Shown one piece after another: positions 1-6,619 of a stretch of 10,234 bases of DNA (position 1 is the stretch's first letter; each line of letters begins with the position of its first letter). Source of the stretch: Actinomycetota bacterium (lineage in GTDB: Bacteria > Actinomycetota > Actinomycetes > Nanopelagicales > Nanopelagicaceae); the NCBI GenBank assembly GCA_009701085.1, contig WLKV01000012.1, forward strand, positions 1 to 10,234. Direction: 5' to 3'. The position numbers were made by a program, and so were the translations under genes. The notes below the pieces were generated by a model. That model had not been told where the DNA came from, made no database searches, and saw only the letters and a program-made list of their open reading frames with translations.

Positions 1-24
1 AATGCAATGCAATGGCGGAGTGCT

Positions 25-798
25 TTACCAAGGAACTACTTGTTGGTCTTCCCAAAGTACGCCCGTCAACTTCTCTTTATCCGTTGTGCCATTTGAATCA
101 AAGTTTCTAGTCGCTAACCAGATGGCAGTAGCTGCACCTTCTTCAGCAGAACGCGGTGCGTCGGGACCACCCATATCGGTACGTGAATGATTAGGACATG
201 TTGCATCGACGAGAAATCCGCGAGCGCCGAGACCAGTTTCATGTGCAAGGTTTCGAACGAGTGCGTTCACTCCTGCTTTAGAAATTCTGTAAGGAGCAAG
301 TCCTCCTGCATTTCCAGGTCCTGACATTCTTCCAAGACATGCGGAGAAGATAATGACGCGACCGTTACGTGCATCAGCCATTGCAGGTGCAATGCCATTG
401 ACGAGTTGGAAGACGGAGTCGAGATTGATTGCCATGACTCGTCGCCATTCGGCATCGTTGGTCTTGAGAGTCTTCGACATCTTCTCGCTCATGACGCCAT
501 GGGCGAGAACGAGAACAGTTGGAGTGGCAAGTGATTGGTTGAGTGAATCGATGAGTTCGCGAACAAGGTGGGGTTGTTCGAGATCGCAGGCGTAGGTAGA
601 TATGTGTGCAGTGCTCGTGCCGTTCTGATGCGTATCCGCATCACGCAAGAGTTGAGCAGCGCTCTCTAGTCGATGCGCATCCTTTGCAATCAGAGCGAGA
701 TTGAATCCCTGGAGGGTCAGAGCTTTGGCGACTTCAAAGCCCAGGCCTCGACTGCCACCAGTAATGATGGCGAGTGGGCGGGCGCTCTCTGAAGACAT
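25..798 (-). CDS. Short-chain dehydrogenase/reductase (classical SDR)
   Basis: A 257-residue single-domain Rossmann-fold oxidoreductase of the classical SDR family, predicted to be cytosolic and to use NAD(P)H. The cofactor glycine motif TGGSRGLG is at residues 13-20. LAHG at 98-101 replaces the usual NNAG. The catalytic tetrad is visible as N125, S152, Y170 and K174 (YRISK). The loop after strand 6 reads CPNHSRTDMGGP (201-212); carbonyl-reductase-like relatives usually have a Gly-Trp-Val-type stretch where this one has Asn-His-Ser. Length is typical and there is no signal peptide or membrane segment. The ATG is preceded by a weak purine run (GAGAGAG, 7 nt spacing). The gene diverges from kgd with 206 bp between starts. 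The substrate cannot be told from sequence: family assignment is secure, specific function unknown. Confidence 0.88.
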   Translation of the reverse strand: MSSESARPLAIITGGSRGLGFEVAKALTLQGFNLALIAKDAHRLESAAQLLRDADTHQNGTSTAHISTYACDLEQPHLVRELIDSLNQSLATPTVLVLAHGVMSEKMSKTLKTNDAEWRRVMAINLDSVFQLVNGIAPAMADARNGRVIIFSACLGRMSGPGNAGGLAPYRISKAGVNALVRNLAHETGLGARGFLVDATCPNHSRTDMGGPDAPRSAEEGAATAIWLATRNFDSNGTTDKEKLTGVLWEDQQVVPW

Positions 799-1004
799 GC
801 GAGAACTCTCTCAAGGATTGGGGCACCTCGCCTTTTCAGATTCTCAGCCTCTCGAAGGTGTCGATGGGCAGATACCTTCAAAAATGTGCGCAATCTCGCG
901 GTATTGAGCACGCCTTCGCCATTTATTCAGCGCGCTCACAGCCGATAGTCTTAGCCTGCAGTCGCACGCGTAATAGATAAGTACAGATCGCAAAGGAGCG
1001 CTCA
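799..1004. promoter_or_regulatory. Divergent intergenic region between the SDR gene and kgd
   Basis: These 206 bp must hold the promoters for both flanking genes, making it the longest non-coding stretch in the window. On the plus strand, TAGTCT at 946-951 is a candidate -10 hexamer and would give kgd a leader of about 45 nt; the matching -35 region (about 923-928) is weak. No TANNNT box lies 6-7 nt before the SDR start, and I could not choose a minus-strand promoter. I saw no clear operator dyad, riboswitch or small ORF of its own. Confidence 0.4.
992..998 (+). promoter_or_regulatory. Strong Shine-Dalgarno of kgd
   Basis: AAAGGAG lies 6 nt before a GTG codon and decides that codon as the kgd start. 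It marks kgd as leadered, unlike most first genes in this window. Confidence 0.85.
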
Positions 1005-4000
1005 GTGTCGCAATCAGGTCAGGACTTCGGCGCAAATGATTGGCTCGTTGAAGAAATGTACGAGCGCTACCAAGCAGATCCAAGTTCAGTCCCCGCTGAG
1101 TGGGTGACCTACTTCCAGAATAATCCGCAGGCAGGTGCGACTTCAGCGCCATCAGCAGGTGCTCCCCAAACTAATTCACCCAAGGGTGGAACTCCCCCAA
1201 CACCAAAACCTGTAACTCCTCCAAATATTTCGGTACAAGGTTCAACGCCTGCACCTACAACTCCCGCTGCTCCTGCAGCAGTTGCCCCGGATGCAGCACC
1301 TGTAACACCAGTGCAATCACAACCTGTTGTTCGCACACTCGATACGACTCCTGCAACTCCAGCTCAATCGGTTGCAAAACCAATTCCAACTTTGGCAACA
1401 CCAGGTGCATCAACACTTGAACCTATTCGCGGAGTATCTGCTCGCGTTGTTCAGAGCATGGAAGCATCTCTTACAGTTCCAACAGCAACATCAGTGCGTG
1501 CAATTCCTGCGAAGTTGATGATTGATAACCGTATCGTTGTGAATAACCATCTCAAGCGCACACGTGGTGGAAAAGTTTCATTTACTCACATCATCGCGTA
1601 CGCAATGATCAAGGCGCTTCGTGCAATGCCAGAGATGAATGCCTTCTACGGTGAACTCGATGGAAAGCCAGCGCTTGGAAAACCTGAACATATCAACTTG
1701 GGCATTGCAATCGACTTGGCAAAGCCAGATGGAACTCGTCAGCTTCTTGTCCCATCTATTAAGGGTTGCGAAGGACTTGATTTCGGTCAGTTCTGGGTTG
1801 CCTATGAAGAGATTGTGAAGAAGGCACGTGGCGGAACTCTGACCGTTGAAGATTACGCAGGCACAACCGTTTCTCTGACTAACCCAGGAACTATCGGAAC
1901 CGTTCACTCAGTTCCGCGCCTTGTTCAGGGACAAGGTCTCATCGTTGGCGTGGGCGCGATGGATTACCCAGCTGAATTCCAAGGAGCAAGCGAAGCAACG
2001 CTAGCCCGTATGGCTATTAGCAAGGTCATCACTCTGACAAGTACTTACGATCACCGCGTTATTCAAGGTGCGCAGTCAGGTGATTTCCTAAAGCGCATCA
2101 ACGAATATCTTCTTGGTGCAGATAACTTCTACGACGAAATCTTTACAGCGCTCCGTATTCCATACGAGCCGATTCGTTGGGCATCAGACTTTGCATTTAC
2201 TAAAGATGATGAAATCGATAAGACAGCGCGCGTTCAGCAACTTATTCAGGCATATCGCACATGGGGCCACCTCATGGCAGATATCGATCCACTGGTTTAC
2301 GTGCAGCGCACACATCCAGATCTTGACGTCGTAACTCACGGCCTCACACTCTGGGATCTCGATCGTGAATTTGCAACGGGTGGATTCGGCGGAAAGGCAT
2401 TCCTTCCGCTTCGTAAGATCCTTGGAATCCTCCGCGATTCATACTGCCGCTCAATCGGTGTTGAGTACATGCACATCTCAAACCCAGAAGAGCGTCAGTG
2501 GATGCAGCAACATATCGAAGTTGGTCTGCCATCTATCGAACGTGAAGAGCAGCTCCGTATCTTGCGCAAACTCAATAGCGCTGAAGCTTTTGAATCTTTC
2601 TTGCAGACAAAATTTGTGGGACAGAAGCGCTTCTCACTTGAAGGCGGCGAATCAGTTATTCCATTGACCGATGCGATTGTCTCTGCAGCTGCAGAGCGTG
2701 GACTCGATGAGGTCTGTATCGGCATGCCTCACCGCGGTCGCCTCAATATGCTTGCAAATATCGCTGGTAAGTCAGTGGGACAGATTTTCCAAGAGTTCCA
2801 AGGCCACTATGCAGAAAATGAAGTCCACGGTTCAGGCGATGTGAAGTATCACTTAGGTACAGAAGGCGTCTTCACCGCGCAATCAGGAGCCACAACAAAG
2901 ATTTATCTCGCAGCAAACCCTTCACACCTTGAAGCTGTGAACCCAGTTCTCGAAGGAATTGTTCGCGCAAAGCAGGATCGCCTCAATACAAAGGGCGCTT
3001 ACTCAGTACTTCCAATCCTTCTTCACGGAGATGCCTCATTTGCAGGTCAAGGCGTCAATGCTGAAACCTTGCAGTTAGCTGGCTTGCCGGGCTATCGCAC
3101 GGGCGGAACTATCCATATCGTTGTTAATAACCAGGTTGGATTTACTACTTCACCAAGTTCTTCACGTACATCTCGTTACTCAACAGATGTTGCGAAGCTC
3201 GTTGAAGCTCCTGTCTTCCACGTCAATGGTGATGACCCTGAAGCATGTGTTCGCGTTGCGCACCTCGCCTTTGAATATCGACAAGCATTTAACAAAGATG
3301 TCGTCATCGACATGGTCTGTTACCGACGTCGCGGCCACAACGAAGGTGACGAGCCAAGCTTCACTCAGCCACTTATGTACAAGCTCATCGATGCCAAGCG
3401 CACAACTCGTACCTTGTATACCGAAGCGCTTGTCGGTCGCGGAGATATCACTCCCCTTGAGGCTGAAGAGATTGAAGCTGAGTACCAGAGTCAACTCGAG
3501 CAGGTATTTGCATCCGTTGCTAATTACCAAGAAGAGCACGATCCAAACTTTGTGGCTCCTATTGTTCCTAATGCAGAAGATGTTCCTACATTTATCTCAG
3601 AAGAACTCATCCGCGAAATTGCAGCGACACAGATTGCAGTCCCTGAAGGATTCCATGTACATCCCAAGTTGTTGCCACAACTTCAAAAGCGTGCTGAGTC
3701 AATCAACGACGGCACTATCGACTGGTCAACCGGTGAAATGCTTGCCTTCGGTTCCCTTCTTAAGGAAGGACGACCAATTCGTCTGGCCGGACAAGATTCA
3801 CGTCGTGGAACATTCTCAAACCGCCATGCTGTGATCATCGATAAGGAGAACGGCAGCGAGTGGACACCACTTCGTTCGCTTATCTCTGATGCAAATCAAT
3901 TCTTTGTCATTGACTCATTGCTCAGCGAATATGCAGCGATGGGCTTTGAATATGGATACTCGGTTGTCCGCGATGAAGCGCTCGTTCTCTGGGAAGGTCA

Positions 4001-4745
4001 ATTCGGTGACTTCGCAAATGGTGCGCAGACCATCATCGATGAATTTGTCTCTTCTGCTCTTCAGAAGTGGGGTGAGCGTTCCTCTGTAGTGCTCTTGCTT
4101 CCGCATGGTTATGAAGGCCAAGGCCCAGATCACTCATCAGCTCGTATTGAGCGCTTCCTAGCTCTCTGCGCTGAGAAGAATATGACTGTCGCACAGCCAT
4201 CAACTCCTGCTTCTTACTTCCACTTGCTGCGCTTCCACGCAGCAAATCCAAAGCGTCGTCCAATGGTTGTCTTCACACCGAAGTCGATGTTGCGTCTTAA
4301 GGCTGCAGCATCATCAATCAGTGACTTCACTTCAGGAACATTCCTTCCTGTTATCGGTGATTCAACAGTGAATAACGCATCTCGCTTAATCTTCTGTACA
4401 GGAAAGATTTATCACGACCTCGTTGCAGAACGTAATCGTCTCAATGACAGCAGCACAGCAATCGTTCGCGTTGAGCGTCTTTACCCACTTCCTGTTGCAC
4501 AGATGGAAGTTGAAGCGAAGAAGCATCCAAACGCTAACTTGCTCTGGGTTCAAGATGAACCTGCCAACCAAGGCGCATGGCCACACGTTGCACTCAGCAC
4601 AACTGAGGCAATCGGTGGAACATCTGTCGATGGTCGTGTACTTCGTCGCATCTCTCGTCGCGCATCTGCTTCACCTGCAACTGGTAACCACCACTTGCAC
4701 GAGGACGAGGCAAAGGCGTTAATGGACGAGGCCTTTACTCGATGA
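1005..4745 (+). CDS. kgd: Multifunctional 2-oxoglutarate decarboxylase/dehydrogenase (Kgd, E1o with fused E2 catalytic domain)
   Basis: A 1246-residue fusion typical of Actinobacteria. It decarboxylates 2-oxoglutarate with thiamine diphosphate in the TCA cycle and acts as the E1 (and E2-like) part of the oxoglutarate dehydrogenase complex in the cytosol. Residues 1-40 are the E1o N-terminal helix motif (FGANDWLVEEMYERY). Residues about 44-135 are a Pro/Ala/Thr-rich linker. Residues about 139-380 are the acyltransferase domain with DHRVIQGA at 349-356; there is no lipoyl domain, as usual in this family. The E1 part follows, with GMPHRGRLN near 573, the thiamine motif GDAS near 675 to NNQVGF near 708, GHNEGDEP at 777-784 and the C-terminal HGYEGQGPDHSSARIERF from 1034. 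In relatives, activity is controlled by the FHA protein GarA/OdhI; no garA is seen here. The start is GTG with a strong Shine-Dalgarno. Mycoredoxin follows after 10 nt. Confidence 0.97.
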   Translation: MSQSGQDFGANDWLVEEMYERYQADPSSVPAEWVTYFQNNPQAGATSAPSAGAPQTNSPKGGTPPTPKPVTPPNISVQGSTPAPTTPAAPAAVAPDAAPVTPVQSQPVVRTLDTTPATPAQSVAKPIPTLATPGASTLEPIRGVSARVVQSMEASLTVPTATSVRAIPAKLMIDNRIVVNNHLKRTRGGKVSFTHIIAYAMIKALRAMPEMNAFYGELDGKPALGKPEHINLGIAIDLAKPDGTRQLLVPSIKGCEGLDFGQFWVAYEEIVKKARGGTLTVEDYAGTTVSLTNPGTIGTVHSVPRLVQGQGLIVGVGAMDYPAEFQGASEATLARMAISKVITLTSTYDHRVIQGAQSGDFLKRINEYLLGADNFYDEIFTALRIPYEPIRWASDFAFTKDDEIDKTARVQQLIQAYRTWGHLMADIDPLVYVQRTHPDLDVVTHGLTLWDLDREFATGGFGGKAFLPLRKILGILRDSYCRSIGVEYMHISNPEERQWMQQHIEVGLPSIEREEQLRILRKLNSAEAFESFLQTKFVGQKRFSLEGGESVIPLTDAIVSAAAERGLDEVCIGMPHRGRLNMLANIAGKSVGQIFQEFQGHYAENEVHGSGDVKYHLGTEGVFTAQSGATTKIYLAANPSHLEAVNPVLEGIVRAKQDRLNTKGAYSVLPILLHGDASFAGQGVNAETLQLAGLPGYRTGGTIHIVVNNQVGFTTSPSSSRTSRYSTDVAKLVEAPVFHVNGDDPEACVRVAHLAFEYRQAFNKDVVIDMVCYRRRGHNEGDEPSFTQPLMYKLIDAKRTTRTLYTEALVGRGDITPLEAEEIEAEYQSQLEQVFASVANYQEEHDPNFVAPIVPNAEDVPTFISEELIREIAATQIAVPEGFHVHPKLLPQLQKRAESINDGTIDWSTGEMLAFGSLLKEGRPIRLAGQDSRRGTFSNRHAVIIDKENGSEWTPLRSLISDANQFFVIDSLLSEYAAMGFEYGYSVVRDEALVLWEGQFGDFANGAQTIIDEFVSSALQKWGERSSVVLLLPHGYEGQGPDHSSARIERFLALCAEKNMTVAQPSTPASYFHLLRFHAANPKRRPMVVFTPKSMLRLKAAASSISDFTSGTFLPVIGDSTVNNASRLIFCTGKIYHDLVAERNRLNDSSTAIVRVERLYPLPVAQMEVEAKKHPNANLLWVQDEPANQGAWPHVALSTTEAIGGTSVDGRVLRRISRRASASPATGNHHLHEDEAKALMDEAFTR

Positions 4746-4755
4746 AAATGACACG

Positions 4756-5031
4756 ATGAGTACTCCAGTTCAAGAGCTCGGTATATCTGGCCAAGAGTTC
4801 GTCATGTTTAGCACCGATTGGTGTGGATATTGCAAGCGACTGAAGAGTCAGCTCAACGAGAATGGAATACATTTTCGCGAAATCAACGTAGAGCAAGAGA
4901 TGAACTATGCATCTTTCGTTGAAGAGGTAAATGGCGGAAACCGCGTTGTTCCAACTCTTTTATTCTCAGATGGCGTTGCCCTGACCAATCCATCAGTGAT
5001 TGCCGTGAAAGAGAAGCTCGCTAGCCTCTAG
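4756..5031 (+). CDS. mrx1: Mycoredoxin (glutaredoxin-fold, Mrx1-like)
   Basis: A 91-residue thioredoxin-fold protein that reduces mycothiol mixed disulfides. The redox motif WCGYC is at residues 22-26 (active cysteines 23 and 26), the cis-proline segment GNRVVPT at 61-67, and the C-terminal SDG...LTNPS at 71-80. The combination of CGYC with VNGGNRVVPT is closer to actinobacterial Mrx1 than to classical glutaredoxins. The N-terminus is about ten residues longer than I recall for mycobacterial Mrx1, so a later start at M17 (4804) is possible. There is no clear Shine-Dalgarno and no TANNNT box before the ATG, so translation is probably coupled to kgd, whose stop is 10 nt upstream. The stop codon lies in a CTAG shared with the convergent sodX stop. 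Confidence 0.93.
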   Translation: MSTPVQELGISGQEFVMFSTDWCGYCKRLKSQLNENGIHFREINVEQEMNYASFVEEVNGGNRVVPTLLFSDGVALTNPSVIAVKEKLASL

Positions 5032-5039
5032 CTCTTTTT
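5020..5039 (+). terminator. Possible weak intrinsic terminator after mrx1
   Basis: GCTAG (5020-5024), loop CCT, then CTAGC (5028-5032) form a 5-bp stem followed by TCTTTTT. The stem straddles the mrx1 stop codon. It is short and only moderately GC-rich, so termination would be inefficient. It is the only terminator-like structure I see in the window. Confidence 0.35.
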
Positions 5040-5064
5040 CATTCTGCTAGCCCTTTTCATTCTG
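5028..5064. repeat. Imperfect tandem duplication at the 3' end of sodX
   Basis: Unit one, CTAGCTCTTTTTCATTCTG (5028-5046), is followed directly by unit two, CTAGCCCTTTTCATTCTG (5047-5064). They differ by one substitution or one base in the T run (19 versus 18 nt). On the minus strand this encodes a doubled SodX tail, RMKRAS then RMKKS. The CTAG of unit one supplies both the mrx1 and sodX stop codons. Confidence 0.75.
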
Positions 5065-5372
5065 AATTGGATCTTTGCGCGCACTGCAGTGATGGGTAAC
5101 CAGCCCCAGGTACGTGAATCAGTTCCTGCCTCGTTATCGCTCAAAAGATAGATAGCGGGAATTTCACCGCCTGATGAACGAGTCTGGCTAATACGCTTTA
5201 CATAGAAGATTCCGGGCTGTTCATCGCGTTCGATCACGACAACATCACCGACTTTGATGCGATTAAGGCCGGTGAGTTTGTACTTAGCCCAGCGCCCCAT
5301 CAACCAATCGCCGGCGCTAAAGGTGGGCTCCATCGAATCGCCTTCGATAATCATCGATGCATGCTTTGCCAT
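5028..5372 (-). CDS. sodX: Nickel superoxide dismutase maturation peptidase (S26-like, SodX)
   Basis: A 114-residue soluble member of the S26 signal peptidase family. It is predicted to cut the propeptide from NiSOD so that His1 becomes the free N-terminus that binds nickel. The nucleophile motif GDSMEPTF is at residues 11-18 (Ser13), the general-base lysine is in YVKR at 57-60 (Lys59), and the late box SDNEAGTDSR is at 78-87. No membrane segment is present, unlike secretory signal peptidases. It diverges from sodN with 35 bp between start codons, the classic sodN/sodX pairing. The ATG has TAGAAT 6 nt before it and no Shine-Dalgarno, so the mRNA is probably leaderless. The basic tail (105-114) is a small tandem duplication, and the stop overlaps mrx1 by 4 nt. 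Confidence 0.93.
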   Translation of the reverse strand: MAKHASMIIEGDSMEPTFSAGDWLMGRWAKYKLTGLNRIKVGDVVVIERDEQPGIFYVKRISQTRSSGGEIPAIYLLSDNEAGTDSRTWGWLPITAVRAKIQFRMKRASRMKKS

Positions 5373-5378
5373 GGCGAG

Positions 5379-5384
5379 ATTCTA
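5379..5384 (-). promoter_or_regulatory. -10 box of a leaderless sodX transcript
   Basis: Read on the minus strand, TAGAAT ends 6 nt before the sodX ATG. This places the predicted transcription start on or next to the start codon. No -35 match is obvious. Confidence 0.6.
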
Positions 5385-5394
5385 AGGCTTCGAG

Positions 5395-5400
5395 TACCCT
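5395..5400 (+). promoter_or_regulatory. -10 box of a leaderless sodN transcript
   Basis: TACCCT ends 7 nt before the sodN ATG at 5408, with no Shine-Dalgarno between them. This supports 5408 over the upstream in-frame ATG at 5357. It is 10 bp from the opposing sodX -10 box, so the two polymerase footprints would overlap. Confidence 0.55.
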
Positions 5401-5407
5401 CGCGCTT

Positions 5408-5806
5408 ATGAGAAATATTCTTACACCGAAAATTACTGTCCACGCACACTGCGACCTACCTTGTGGTGTCTACGATCCTGCTCAGGCAAAGATCGAAGCG
5501 CTCTCAGTGAAGGCTTGCATGGAAAAGTATGCAGCTAACCCAGATGCAGATTTCCGTTCACGCTCTGTAGCAATTAAAGAAGAGCGTTCACATCAGGTTA
5601 AGGAGCACCTCTGGGTTCTCTGGACCGATTACTTCAAGGCTCCACACTTCGAGAAGTACCCACAGTTGCACTCGCTCTTCAACGAAGCGACAAAGCTTGC
5701 AGGAGCTGCAGGAACAAAGGGCACTCAAGATGTTGCAGTTGCAGATTCATTGATCGCAAAGATCGATGAGATTGCAGCGATCTTCTGGGAGACCAAGAAG
5801 GCTTAG
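5408..5806 (+). CDS. sodN: Nickel-containing superoxide dismutase precursor (NiSOD)
   Basis: A 132-residue precursor whose mature form disproportionates superoxide to oxygen and hydrogen peroxide, as a hexamer of four-helix bundles in characterised relatives. Residues 1-13 (MRNILTPKITVHA) are the propeptide. The mature chain begins HCDLPCGVY, the nickel hook, with ligands His1, Cys2 and Cys6 and with Tyr9. Glu17 and Arg47 fall at the same mature positions as in Streptomyces NiSOD. The C-terminal IFWETKKA and the central DYFK.PHFEKYP block are also retained. Mature length is 119. Cys24 in the mature chain is an extra cysteine. An in-frame ATG at 5357 would overlap sodX and its promoter and add 17 unsupported residues, so I chose 5408. 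No clear Nur operator was seen. Confidence 0.96.
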   Translation: MRNILTPKITVHAHCDLPCGVYDPAQAKIEALSVKACMEKYAANPDADFRSRSVAIKEERSHQVKEHLWVLWTDYFKAPHFEKYPQLHSLFNEATKLAGAAGTKGTQDVAVADSLIAKIDEIAAIFWETKKA

Positions 5807-5808
5807 TT

Positions 5809-6213
5809 TTAGTTAATTAAAGATTGAGCGGCTGTACGAGCGAGGAAAGATAATCGCTCGACAGTCGCTCTTCTAATTTCTGCTTGTGCAAGATGGCGCT
5901 CACCGTCATAGACCTCGCACTCGAAGGTGAGCTCGCGCCCTTCAATATTAATAACGCGTGCATTGGCGCGAATTTCAACGCCAGCAGTTGCAGAGCCGAC
6001 AATTTCTAGAGATGAATGAGTAAGAAAAGTAGTCTCGCCTGCATCTAGGTATTCAGATAACGCTGCAACACATGCACTCTCCATCAGTGAGAGATAGATA
6101 GATGGTGCGACAACAGGAAGATCAGAGACACCCATTGTTACGCAGGTATCGCCGGGGCGAACTGAGAGAACAGAGAAGCCAACGGCTCCCAATACCTCTT
6201 CTGCAGGTCTCAT
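5809..6213 (-). CDS. FlK-like hotdog-fold thioesterase
   Basis: A 134-residue single hotdog-domain protein resembling the fluoroacetyl-CoA thioesterase (FlK) group, predicted to hydrolyse or bind an acyl-CoA. LMESACVAAL at 43-52 matches the helix carrying the FlK catalytic glutamate (here Glu45). LTHSSLE at 64-70 carries the histidine (His66). The tail VEGR/YDGE-type strands (INIEGRELTF, EVYDGERHLA) fit the fold. The position of the FlK catalytic threonine appears to be Pro37/Ser38, so fluoroacetyl-CoA is unlikely to be the substrate. An in-frame ATG further up (6312) would read deep into rsrA. The ATG at 6213 starts right at the conserved region and has TAATCT 7 nt before it, so I chose it. 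It follows rsrA by 10 nt. Substrate unknown. Confidence 0.8.
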   Translation of the reverse strand: MRPAEEVLGAVGFSVLSVRPGDTCVTMGVSDLPVVAPSIYLSLMESACVAALSEYLDAGETTFLTHSSLEIVGSATAGVEIRANARVINIEGRELTFECEVYDGERHLAQAEIRRATVERLSFLARTAAQSLIN

Positions 6214-6220
6214 ACGAAGG

Positions 6221-6226
6221 AGATTA
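6221..6226 (-). promoter_or_regulatory. -10 box before the thioesterase gene, containing the rsrA stop codon
   Basis: On the minus strand, TAATCT ends 7 nt before the ATG at 6213. Its first three bases are the rsrA TAA stop. No Shine-Dalgarno is present in the normal window; a GAGGA lies 13-14 nt from the ATG, further than usual. Confidence 0.45.
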
Positions 6227-6619
6227 GTCCTCGTCGTCGATAAAGTGCTGGATATGTGTCTGTTCGATCTGTATTTCTCGATGCTCCACATTTCCAAATT
6301 CATCAATCTCAATTGAAATTTCAGTCATGCTGAATTGAGTTACTACCTCGGTAGCCCCAGCCCCTGCCATCTGTGCGCGAAGTTGGCGGTGAATGCTCTG
6401 GTGGAGATCTTCTGGTGCTTGCTCATCGCAGGTTCGCTTAAGAACATCTTGCAACATCTGCTGCATCAAGCGTTCATGCTCGAGTTCGGCAGAGCATGGA
6501 GCACAGGTAACGAGGTGAGATTGGATGGCATCAGCCTGAGGAATCTCGTTAAGTTCGCCTTCAATAATAAATACGACAGATGCCAAGACATCTCCGCATT
6601 GAATTTCGATGAAACTCAT
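6224..6619 (-). CDS. rsrA: Zinc-binding redox-sensing anti-sigma factor (RsrA/RshA-like) with long C-terminal extension
   Basis: A 131-residue predicted anti-sigma factor for the SigR-like protein encoded just upstream. The ZAS signature is visible as Cys8, His35, Cys39 and Cys42 (H-x3-C-x2-C). In characterised relatives, oxidation of this thiol/zinc centre releases the sigma factor during disulfide stress. The following [12 protein letters not shown] (61-72) resembles the equivalent stretch of mycobacterial RshA, including a further cysteine (Cys64). Residues about 84-131 are an added tail rich in Ile and acidic residues (for example [12 protein letters not shown] at 99-110 and a DDED end), which the roughly 100-residue RsrA/RshA proteins lack. 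The ATG overlaps the sigma gene stop as ATGA and has a strong Shine-Dalgarno, so the two are translated together. Confidence 0.9.
   Translation of the reverse strand: MSFIEIQCGDVLASVVFIIEGELNEIPQADAIQSHLVTCAPCSAELEHERLMQQMLQDVLKRTCDEQAPEDLHQSIHRQLRAQMAGAGATEVVTQFSMTEISIEIDEFGNVEHREIQIEQTHIQHFIDDED

Noticed and set aside
1..15. AATGC repeated at the window edge
   Set aside because: Two and a half copies of a 5-mer at the cut edge downstream of the SDR gene; too short to interpret.
1590..2115. Acyltransferase domain without a lipoyl domain as a possible novelty
   Set aside because: The missing lipoyl domain and the DHRVIQGA form are normal for actinobacterial Kgd.
3121..3834. 237-codon open frame on the plus strand inside kgd
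   Set aside because: It is a frame shadow of the kgd E1 domain; the translation is Ser/Leu-rich with no family resemblance and no start signal.
5357..5407. Longer in-frame start for sodN at 5357
   Set aside because: It would overlap the sodX coding region and both promoter boxes and add 17 residues before a propeptide that already has the normal length from 5408.
5807..5820. TTAATTAA palindrome at the sodN/thioesterase convergence as a terminator
   Set aside because: It is all A/T with no GC stem and lies within the last thioesterase codons; it does not form a credible hairpin.
6214..6312. Longer in-frame start for the thioesterase at 6312
   Set aside because: The extra 33 residues overlap rsrA, do not look like a hotdog domain, and the start at 6213 has the TANNNT-N7 layout.
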